From contig CM082578.2 in NCBI GenBank assembly GCA_040954595.2, positions 11,160,001 through 11,224,000 of the forward strand: 64,000 nucleotides of DNA, written 5' to 3'. This document shows positions 40,001-52,000 of the stretch, in pieces (positions within the stretch are counted from its first letter, which is position 1; every line of letters starts with the position of its first letter). Source of the stretch: Balanoglossus misakiensis (lineage: Eukaryota; Hemichordata). Under the pieces are notes generated by a model. That model did not search any database and was not told the DNA's origin. It was given only the letters and a program-made list of their open reading frames with translations. The position numbers and the translations under genes are program-made.

Positions 40001-43000
40001 GGGAAATATTGTGGAGTTCTATTAACTATCGGTGTAATAAACTGAGGAGACCCACAAACACACCCTCTCAGAGAGTTTCTCGCAAGACAGCACTCGCTTG
40101 GCCTATACGCGGTGTGGGATATTTTTTTTTGCTGAACGTACATGGAAGCGCTGAAAGCACGCGGGCGCCGCGTGTGTTGACACATTACCATAAGTAGACA
40201 CCTGCTACTGGAAGTTTGCATTTTATGGTTTATGTGCTAAGATTTCTTTCAATCGCTTAAAGTACGCCGTACTAGAACACGGTCATCTCTCATTTCTCGG
40301 TGAAGTCTTTTCTGCGATACGTAGAAAAGTTCTTCAATTTGTATTTTGGTTATTTATGTGCTTTCCTTTTCTGGGGCGTTCGCTTGCAATTGGTTAATTG
40401 CTGATGCTATCACATACATGTACGGTCACTTCTGAATAACATTTTTGCACAGATCTCAGACACACAGACACTTGCAGGCAGGCGTAACGCCGCCAATCCA
40501 CCAAAATCACCAATCAGCGTCTCCGCAATCAAATAAGCACGGCATCGTCTTTCGTAATTAGATATCGAGCATTCTGTAAGTTTAACAGTTTGTCAAAGCA
40601 GCGGTAAATTGTAACTTCTGGCATTTACCAAATCTAGTTGTGGTGTAATCAACTTGCCCGTTCGTCGCGGCGGCCAGTCGCTTCCTCATTAACGTAGAAT
40701 TGGCCGCACGGCCCGAGAATAACACCAGAAATCTCATTTGAAGCTGAAACATTAGATTTTGCACAATGCAGTAATTTGAAACTCAACTTTGTACGTCCGG
40801 ATATAGTTTACGTGCTTTCCACAGCACAATGACGGAACACCTTTCGGCTGTTAAACAGAGACGAGTTTCTTCGGCTTACGTCGCGGAAGATTAACAAACT
40901 TATACCGATTGTCTCAGTTGGCAACGAAACAGTTACAGGTGCAGAATAACCAAACGCTATTGAGGGTATAGTCTTTGAGGAAGATGAGAGGGAAACATGA
41001 CGTCATATTCCTACCATGGCAGTTTCCTATGACTCGCCACTTCCGGTCCCCATGCGGAAGCAATCAGAAATGGAGGCGTGACAAACACTAAAGTGTCCCT
41101 GGGCCTGAGTGGAGATGCAAGGTGACCCACTCTGGCCCAGGGACACTAATCATATATGTATTCCTTATTCTTTGTAGATACTGGACAAGATTGAAAATAT
41201 TTTTTGCTCTCCCTGTTTGGGCTTGCTTTTTAAGAACCTTCTTTTTAAGTAACTGTTGCTGCCTCAGTGGTAGGGGAAATAGATCATTTTCCGCTCATTG
41301 CGAGATCACGCGTGACTTGATTATTTAACGGTAGCGGTGAGTTGCTAGCTCAGTGACAGATTTAAAGCGGTAAATGCGGTGTTTCATTTTTCAGGTGGCT
41401 CTACGAAAATATTCATAGGGTCATTTGCAGACACGAAACTGTTTTGGCTTTTGCATTATTCTCGGTTTAATATACCAATAAAATCGTTACTTATATGGAC
41501 TGTGTGTCCATAGTCTAATCGCTTCGGTTGAGGAAGGAGTAATATAATACGAATTTAATGGATAAAAGAGAACTTAAATTTAATATCGTTGGTTATGACC
41601 ATATCGTTTTCCCTTTCCATTCCCTTTTCGTATTACAGCGGCTGTTTTTGAAGTTACTGCTTTAGTTATTGAAATGCATTAAATGGTGAATATCACCGTG
41701 AGTGACGTGCAATAAAAAGTTCAGCTCTCGCGTTAAACACTCTCTCCAACAACATTGTGCAATTTCGTCATCTTCTCACTCGTTATAATCTCTATAACCC
41801 TTGCAGTTTGTTCGCGAAACTGTTATTGGCTAACGAATTACCACGGCGGGATCTACCACAGCGGCGTGTGGACGTGTTGTCGCCACCACTCGAAAACGCA
41901 CGCCGGCTGCCAAAAGACGACGCTCATAGGACAACCGTGCATAAAGCGAGAAAACCTTGTGGTAAGGACAGCAATACTTTGTTTACGTTAACACCGCCCT
42001 CTCCCTTTTCACCACCCTCTCATTAACTAGTATATTAAACTCCAATTAAGCCTGTGTGCTAAACAATTGACAAGTTCTTTAGGGCGTTCGCGTGTTTAAT
42101 GATTGCGTGCTACCGTCATTGCCAGAGTTTAATTACGTATTATGCACAATCTGAATTGTACACTCGTTATATGTATGTGCTGAAAATGTTTTATAGAAAT
42201 CCGGGCTGCCCATTGCAAGCGCATACACATGTAATATCAGCTGCGGGGCCATACTACAGCAAGCGACATTTATTATTGCATGCATGTTCTTTGTCTCGCA
42301 AATCCCTCGTTCCTGTGTTGTCCTAGCCTTCCTAAAATCGTTTTCTTTTTTATTCTCATATATCAGTTCTCACCTGCAACGAAACTAAAAACGACCGAAT
42401 CGTGCAGAATAACGACGGACAGCAACTTCAATCAGCCGAACGGCGGCCCCTTCTCTAAAGAAAGAAACTTAACGAGGCTCAACAGTAAAAACATCGGGCA
42501 CATTGAAATCAAGAACTTCAGAGAACAACCGTAAGTTTTAACTGAAGGACTACCTTTAAAAACCGTATCATGCGACAGGATTTGCGGGTCGCGTTACACA
42601 TTTCCGTCATAACCTCTTCCGTTAGAGGTGTCGGGTACCGTTTTGAGTGAAGTAAAATTTACAAATCACATGATTAAGGAAGAAAAATCTGCGTTTTCCG
42701 AAAGTAACCGAATATTTGTTCTCCGGGGGTGCTAGTGTGTTCACATCACGAACTAGCTGCAGTCCCGCGGTTCCTGTCAAGATTTGGCCCAAGTCTATAT
42801 AAAGCTGCGTCACAAACTCACGTTGTAGCCGCGTGCCCTTCTGCGAAAATGGGTCAACAATTCATCTGCGCCACGTCTGTGTACCTGTATGCCTAGATTA
42901 TATTTCACAGAACCCCGGCGTCGGTCTTCAAAAAATGTGATTGGGAGTGGGGTTTCTCCGTGAAAACCGATAGCAAAAAAAAGCCCACGCGCAATTATTA

Positions 43001-46000
43001 TCAGTGCCTTGACATTAATTCATCCTACGTTGTTGGTTTTTATTTTTCTTCTCGTCGTCTGAACAGATGGTTTTACAGTGATATGCAACAGGGAGTGGCT
43101 GAATCGCTTCTTCGAGTTCACGTATGTACACATTTATACGCAGGCTACTTTCTCTCAACGCATGCATAATTAATCAGTGAGTTCCAGGGGGGATGTTCCA
43201 TCTGGAGTGCCACAGATCCAAACTGAAAGAATGGTACTGATTGTTTTTTTGTTTTTTACAGGAGCCGGGTTGTTTTCTTGTCAGGCAGTTCGGAATTTCC
43301 ATGTTTTTATCGGTACAGTGAGTATACGCATGCACGCGACAGACACCTCATTCGAGTTTCAGATTGAACTCCGTGCACGTCAGTTAGGATGGGCTTTTAG
43401 AAACTCCTTTGTGGGTAACATTTAGTTGTTGAATTTTAACATGTACCGTGCACCGCTTGCGCTTTAGCCTTTGCGGTATACACAATGTTATTGTGTTTCT
43501 GACGTGTCATTTTACCGAAATAGCATGGACAATATTCTTCAGGGAGGGGAAGTTAAGGGAGGGGGAGGCAAGGGAGGATGGACATAACATCGCGACTAAC
43601 TGCTCGAATGAAGAGCAAGACTGAAAAGCGCCAACATTGGATATTTCTAAGGTCTTCATATTTGCTAGTCGCCAATATCGCAAGCCACAAATGGCATCTC
43701 CTATTTGCTGCTTTCTTTCAGAACAGAACGCTACGTTATGCACATACCGATCGTCAATGACATGGAAGAATACTGGCTGGCCGCCGACAAGGAACACCGA
43801 TTCGGTGACGTCATCGAGCTAATAGAATATTACAAAAATAATGACGGTGAGATATTTTCCATGGTTACCAACCGAAAGACAGATAGAATATTTTTTTCGC
43901 ATTTCTGTGGAAACCTTATCGAAGAAGATGAATGGATACTGAGTTTTCTTCTTGTCGTGTCACCGCAGGCATCGCGAAGGCGCGTCTTGGGGAATCCTCG
44001 AGATTCAACACGGGTTTTTTTTGCTGGCTTCTCAGAAATGCGCGCCTCGCATTACCGAGCTCCTTTTGTTCCGAAGTCGCCGCGTGGCACTTCGTCTTCC
44101 CCCCAGTGGGAAGAAAAGTCATTAACTGGCCGTCGTGTGGCAAGGAGTCGCTATATATCGCTGCAAATATGATGCCATCAATCGCTGATCGTAAACGCCG
44201 ATGACACGTTTAGTGTACCGGGCGAGTGAACAGTCGTGAATAAACACACACGTACAAACACACACACACGCCTACCTGCCTGCATGTACATGTATACACC
44301 CCCACCCCCCCCCCCACACACACACACATCTGACTGTGTCAACATCATCGGAAATTATCTGTAAAACTACGCACAGACGGCCGCATTAAAATAGTAACCG
44401 CCAATGTCGTCAGGTTGCGCATGCTAATATGCAACGATACGCCTAATCGGGGATTATAGGATCGACTGTATCAAAGCTATAGTACATAAATATTTTATTG
44501 CGATTGCTCACTGTTGTGATGGAATTTTAAAGATATAAAAGTTCCATATCTTAATACAACGACATGAATGGCAGGTGAAATTGGTTTTCAAGCATCGAAA
44601 CAAGATTCCGGTTTTCTACCTTATACGTACTTGGTATACCGTATAATGTAGGAACGTAGATGGTGTGACCTATGATCGGCATCCCTGAGTATCCGGCACG
44701 ATACACATCACGAGACGTCAGTTTACATCGTGAGCGCGACACGCCACGATACTCGATTTAAACCTCCCTTTCTTTCTCGTTTATAGTTCTGGGTACATGT
44801 CTGAGGTCGTTTCCCTCGAAGACGAATCTACAAGGTAAGATCCTAAGTATATAAGATGATAGATATATGCGTATATTAAACATGTCTCCCTCACAACAAC
44901 CCTTTCAGTAGTAAATGTCTGTGTAACTGATGAAAGGCCCGAGAATTGAAAGGTTTCAGCGAATTTCTCTCAAAGGATGCAAGCAACGTAATAAACACCG
45001 TCCGTGCACGCACCCTCCGGAATCTCGTTTCCAGTTCAGTTCAACTAAATGACGTTTGATCAATTCGATCGGTTTGATATGCAAAAATTAATATTTAAAA
45101 AATACGTCTGTCTTGTTTTTTCAACATTGTAACTTGCAGATATTATAGAGGGGTAAATTTTCCCCACATTTTTAAAGTTTGAAATTGTGATTCTGGGCTA
45201 TAGTTAATAAACCAAAATGTGATCTGTCCAGGGTACAATTTGCCAAACCAAATACGTTGGAATTGAGAGCTATCCACGTCACACAAAACTGCAAATGTTA
45301 ATGCACGTAGAAGGAATTCTATAGAGAAGGGAGGCAATACGTCTTCCAATTCCGCCCTCGGCTATTGACCTAAAGAGTATATTAACCTTTACTGGATTGA
45401 ACCATCCATAATGGAGGGCGAATGTAAATGGAACGTGGGATTGATTTGTGTGTAAACACGCGATCTTCACGTTTGAACTATTCGAACTCGGTGTCTGATG
45501 GGACACTGCACTAAAGAGTGTCCACGCGTTTCCACGATGACCGCAGTCGTTCAACGGATGGGTTTTATAATCGCTAATAAGAAAATGTACTGTACTGTAC
45601 TGTTCTGTACTATACTACATTGTACTTATATTGTTATTTTCAACATTTGAGCGTTCGCTTTGGTTTGTTGACATGGTATCAAAACCTCGCTCGTGTAATT
45701 TTTGTGAGAGGGAAAAAAGAGACCACCTTTCCCTTCGAACTGAAGTTCCCCAAGTCATTCGAGAAATTCGTTTCAGAAGCCATGTATAGTCAGTTGGGAG
45801 TTAGATTTTGCGTTGGTTGTCGAATTAATTTACCGCCAATGGAATTCGGCGTCTACCCGCATGCGTGGTGATTTATAGCGGTGCCTTGGTAATGCTTCTT
45901 CGTTGTCAGCACAAAGTGCAGACACACCGGGGTCACGTGCGGAATGAGTTTTTATTTGTTTGCCCGTACGACTACGAGGATCATAAGATCTACTTATAAG

Positions 46001-49000
46001 CGCCAAGAAACCCAAGAACTCGCATCTGAGCCTGCTTCCCTACGGTCGCGCAACACTTAGCCATTGCATCGACTACCATCTCACTAACATGTATATTTTT
46101 TCACTTAACTGATTAACTCCAATGAAAAGATAAAGGAAATAGTTTCATGATGTTGTTTTATTTTTTTCGTTTTGTCCACAGAGCTCTGGCAGTTTGACCT
46201 CGACGACGTCAAACTGCCGCAAGAGGACCTGTACAACACGAAATGCTGGGTACGTATACACGTTTCACCGTCAACTCTGCACATTTCATTAAATCTTCAC
46301 GGCGGTTGCACACGAGATCGCATTGGTGACTGAAATTCACAAAAAGCACAAAATGCTCCCAGATCACACAACGAAGGCAACTGCCCGCGCCGATGCATCT
46401 CGAAGAGATTTTTGGCCAAATACCCTGAAATCCCCGCGGATACCCGGCTGCAGGTTTACAGCAGAGACTGTTGGCCGCGCGCCGCTTAAAACCGCGCGAT
46501 TAACCAGAGTCCGTCGTTCAGTTTTTAATCGATTCATTAAATTTTGCCCCGGGGACTCTTGTCCAGGGTCTTGCCTAATTTCGCTTTCGATGTCACGAAC
46601 ACCTTGTTTATGTCCTTTTGCACTTGGCAAAGACGAAGTTAATTGGTACAAAGACGCCGGGAGCGGTGAATGTGGATCCCCTTGCAATGAGAAGAGTGAA
46701 TTAACAATCGTTGTTTACTTCAATTTGGAAATAAACCACGGCTGCAAGAAAGAGTGATTGAAGACAACGCACACGCCAATTTCGAAGACATGAAATGAAG
46801 TTGTTTTGAACTACGCATGCGTCCCTCAGTTTTTAGAATATTTTTTTCGACTCGCATGTCCCTGGAGCTTCAGAATCTGTGTGCACGACCTGTGCCCTTT
46901 CATTCTCTGATGTACACTATCAAAGCGTTTTTTTCTCCTCGAGCATATCGTCAGCAAAAATCGTCAACTCGACCGAAGAAGCTAGGTCCTCAAATCGGCG
47001 TTGAAGCGCGTGCTGGGCTTTCAAAATATACTAACATCTTCTCGGCCTTGCTTTCAGTGACATTAACAACTCACTTACTCGAAAACTATCACTAAAATGT
47101 TCCCGGCTCAGTGAAGCAAGACCCACAAATTTGTGTTCTGGCTTGCACTTTCGGTATTTGTCAAGAATGCTTGTTGTGGCGCTAAAAGTGTGTTCATTAA
47201 AAAAATCGAGTGTCGCTGCGAGGAAGTACTTAACACGCGCTACACCCCCCCCCCTCCATCACAAAATAGCAAAAGTCTTTAACTCGGCGTTCAACCGTCG
47301 ATGAGTGTTGCAGAGCTTGCTCCTTAGAAGGACAAATCATCCGTGTCTGGTCGTACGATGCCTGCAAAATTACCAAAAATGTCATCTCGAAGGGCGTATT
47401 GTTAGGTTTTTGAAAATCGTTCGGAAAGTTATTCGCTCATTTGACGGTCGTGTATCCCCCCCCCCTTTCCACTTTCTCGCATACAGGTCATGTGGTTGGG
47501 TCACTGGATGCGAAAGGATGACGTCTTGCTACAGAAGATGAAGAAGATACAAGGGAAAGAAAACGCCCAGAAAGGAACGTTTCGCAGATACACTGCCTTG
47601 CTGATGTAAGTTGCCGACTCTTGGTTTCATTCATTCATTCATTCATTCATTCATTCATTCATTCATTACTTGTCAACATTTATGACGATCGTCGGTTGCG
47701 TGGCGCAGCATACGTTTTGAGGACCTGTGTCACAAACTGGATTGATTTCTATTTTGCAGTTTTATCATTCTCACTAAAGGTCTTCAGTAATTCGTCTCTC
47801 TCCATTTTGACTGATCATTCTCGAACGATCCACCTTTCAAATGTGTTCTCAAGACTCACGCTTAAAATTCAAACACAATCGCACACGCGGTCGGACCATA
47901 TAGAGCTGTCACCTACAGCCATGACGGATCTACACACTCACACCAAAGCATTAATCAATCCGCGCATATCAACAGGCAATCAGCGATGATGAAGACTTCA
48001 AAAATCCAACTAGTTGCTTGGCAACGTCGCACAGCCGCGCGAAGATCACGGCCACGTCACCGCAACCTTTTAATTTCTTATTATCCCAACCCACGTGGGA
48101 TGTCACAAATGTGTACGGTTAATAACTCTGAAAGGTTGGGGAGTTAGAAATGATCCAGATGTGCACGAAAGCAATCACCGATGCCATCTGTTGATCTTAG
48201 AGAGGGATAGAGTAGACGACGTTGGCTGTACATTAATACAGGTATATGCAGAAACCTACATGTAGTTCGGTAGCGCTTGCGTGTCGGGATCAATGTAAAA
48301 CGTTCTGGGGCCAATTCCTACCCCCTCCCCTACCCTTCCACAAGACGTAGCTGGTTAATTCTCAATTTCGCGGTGGGACAAGGTGTCCCTATGGCACCGA
48401 TTCGCCAGTATGGGCTTATTACAGCCCCATTGAGATCAAAGAGACGTTGAATGATTCAAATGACACGATAGCTTTGATTGGAGCACGTTATACTTATAGA
48501 GTGGCACTGTCGGTGTACGTGATTCGAAGTTCATATAAAATCAATAAATCATGCAATAATGTGCTATTGAGACAGGTGCTGGCAAGACAATTCTGTCTAC
48601 CAATGTTGACATGCCTCTGTTTTAATTTCCGACAACGCATCGCAGTGTACACACCATGGCCCGATCGTGTGTCCCCGCGAAGCTGTGTCGTTATACAAAG
48701 CATCTTCGTCTGGTCGGTGTTTCATTTCGAGCGGTGTACATTTCGCACGAATCCCCAGCATCTCTCAAGAGTATTATGAGACTCACTATGCATACTTCGT
48801 GTGTCCATTTTAGATGTCGCCGTGCATTACGTCATTTTGAAGTCTCTGAATATTTTGATGACGTAAAATCGCATCACGATTCCGACACCTCAAGCTGGTG
48901 CAATGTCCTTGCTTACCAACTATTTCCATCCGAGTGAATTTAAACTGTATGACTGCTTCTGACTATCTAAAAAAGCATCAGCCATTCGGAATCAGTGAGT

Positions 49001-52000
49001 GGGATGGAAACAGAAATAGCTTAACATTTGAGAAGGCAGTGAATTTATGTAGCTACGGTCTACACTCACGTGACTCCCGCTTTTTACTTGCAGGAATCTG
49101 GAACACGACAACATCGCCCGAGTATACGGGATGAGTATAAACGAACCTATAAGTTATGTGGTCAGCGAAGCTGGTATTCACGGTGAGTCCAGCCAGAATC
49201 TGAATCTGAAAGAACTGCCAGTGAACACTACTCAAGAGAAGGGATACAACAATTCCATGCTGAAATTAATTTGGCGTAATTATCGCGAGAAAAGGGTGCC
49301 TTCTTGCAAAACCACTGCTTCTCACTTGGTATATTGCAATTTATAGGGAAAAAATGAATGCGAGGACCCGCCGGGCGAAATCTTCACGGTGTCGACACCA
49401 GGCATACAGTGGCGCGATAGCACCTCATAGCCTATATATTACTTATTAGACAAATCTCATCGCGAATATCCATCACGTTTTGCCATTTATTGCTCTTGCG
49501 ATAGTCACCATATAGAGGGGTGAAATGTTTATCAAGATGTCGTACGGTCTTGTGGCACGCACAGGGAGCTGTTATCAGACTCTGAATGTTTCATTTTCTC
49601 TCCCCTAAAAGATAGTACATGTACTACTAATAAAACCCGAACGTGTCTTAGCATGCAAAGAACCGAGTTGTTTTGACAGCTCCAATTGCATCGTATTACA
49701 CGTAATCTTCGAATTCACCACTTTGTCTGTGCGCGCCCAACGGCTGGGGGACAAACGAAGGCGTATCTTCCCCGCTGTAACTCCAGTACCGCCCGTCTTC
49801 TTCATCCATTGTGCATTTCTTTTCTTAATTCGCCCAGGCTTTCTGGATGAATATCTTAGACACCAGGTATCCCTGGAGGACGAAGAATTGGTCGCCATGG
49901 CGACGGACGTCTGCCGCGCTCTGGAGTACCTGGAGAGCCAGAAGATTGTCCACAACGAGGTGGTGCTGGAAAACTGTATCGTCAGCGAGAACAAGATAGT
50001 GAAACTGGGCGGATTCCAGTCGGCCAGGTATTCTCGCCAAGATTGATTTTTTTTCGCTCTTTTTGGTCACGCCCGCCGCTCGTATACGCATGCGCTGAGC
50101 GCGGGGGTTCCCGTTGAAAGAATTCGTTGAAAGCGTGCACCGTTTACCATAACAGCACCAACAATGAAAATGTTGCCCTTTCCATGATTAAGAGTAAAAA
50201 TCGCCAGAAAATGTTGGCAATAAAACACCGGGAAATTCTTCGGGTCTCACGAACGTGCCCTGTATCTTTCGCGGTTGTAAGTAAACGTTGCTTGGAAATG
50301 TTGGGTGGCTTCAAAAGAATTCACCCTCCGAGGCTATCAATTAAAAAAATTCTCTACCATTGAAAGCCATACATAAATGACATATTGTCATGTTGCATTC
50401 CTCTGCTGAAACATAAATTATCGTGTGAAATATTATACTACATATTTTGTATTTCAAACGAAGCTCATAAATGTGCAAACGCGAATGAATACATCGCTGT
50501 ATTAATGTCTCTCCCCCTCCCCATTTCTAGTATCCTTAAAGGCGGAACTCCCGTATAAAAGCGCGAGAGCATGCGAGAGTTGGCATAATGGTGGGAGATT
50601 CAAAATCACTAACAACAGAACGGACGTTGTCCATAAAAGACTGTAAATTTAGGTCTACCGATGATTTTTTTTGTCTCTTAATTCAGAAAGGAGTGCATGA
50701 GTTTATTTAGCACGACATCCGCGGTTTCTGGTGCAATACAATTTGAAAATACTTTCGAAAACCGAAGATGAAATCATTTTGTCCCTGAGATATGACCGGT
50801 ATATCGGTACGATTTTCAGTTTGAATTTGCGTGATTGACGTATTATGCAAATCAAAATTGGGCACCATTGATACATTTTGGCGTTGATTGCAAAGTGTGC
50901 GTGACCTGAAAATAGGGATATGATCATACCAAATTTATCACACATGAACATGCACACATCCATAAATTCGGTAGTTCTCTTCTTGGAAATTGTGTTGGTC
51001 CTGAAAAGGACCATTTGTATTTGTGTACCAACCGTACAAAGTGAAGAGGGGAACGCCTCATCAGTGCCATTTATGCCCAACGTTAGACACAGCGGGTAAA
51101 TTCGGGTAGAGACCACGGACTAGCCAAGACTGCCTATGTGTGGTAACACATTGCGACCAAAAACAAAATGCACAGGAGTTGACCGAATCTCCGGAAGCCG
51201 ATGTGCTCATGGACACGGTGTTTACTTCGACGGCTGCTGCATCCGATAGACCGGCAGTGTCCCCCGCATCAAACTCGCCGGTAGCCGATACCACGCACGG
51301 TACTAACTCCCGCGGTCGCAGCAGGTGAACTTATGTGCCCCCGCCGGTCGATGACCGAAAGCTCGGCAGAGAAAATTGCCAGTGCTTTCTCCTGCTCTTC
51401 AGTGACCGCTATCTTGATAATTCGTGTCGACACGATAGATTCAGCTGACAACACGTTCCGCGGGTATGTAAGAACTAGCTGGATCGGTGTTTGCTTTTGG
51501 CGGGCGCGGGATGCCCATTTGAGGTCAATTGCTGTAACAATATATAGTGGCGTCAGAGCAAGCCACGCCCACATTTATTGATTTTTGCTCGGTAGGGCCC
51601 TACCGAGCGTTCCGCCTTTAAGTATATAGTGTGACCCCTGTCGTTCAAACAGGAAGTTCAGAAATAATTTAATCTGACTCCTTGCTGATTGGTAACTCGG
51701 TCGCCGCTCAGTTTCCAGAAATTGATCTCAATCGACCGTGATTCTGATTTTGAAGCAGATGGAAACTACCGCACCGACCGAACAGAGAGCCTGGCAAACT
51801 CGCAGGTGTACTTTTCAGTGTTGATTACGATTGTCGACACGTCTTCCCGCGCAAAATCGTCAACTTCTCTTTCCCAGTGGACACTATGTCTGCGTCACCG
51901 AAGTAACCTTGACTTGACAGATTGGTTGATTGACTGACTGACTGACTGATGTACAACGCTGGGGAAATGCAGGAGATACTTCATTCTCTTCAACTCAAAG

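Noticed and set aside
43262-43317. SH2 with a lost FLVR arginine (FLSGSS reading)
   Set aside because: It requires a phase that exon 6 cannot supply. The in-phase reading gives FLVR.
46323-46757. 144-residue open frame in intron 10
   Set aside because: It overlaps an opposing 107-residue frame, has no motif, and would break the in-phase junction between exons 10 and 11.
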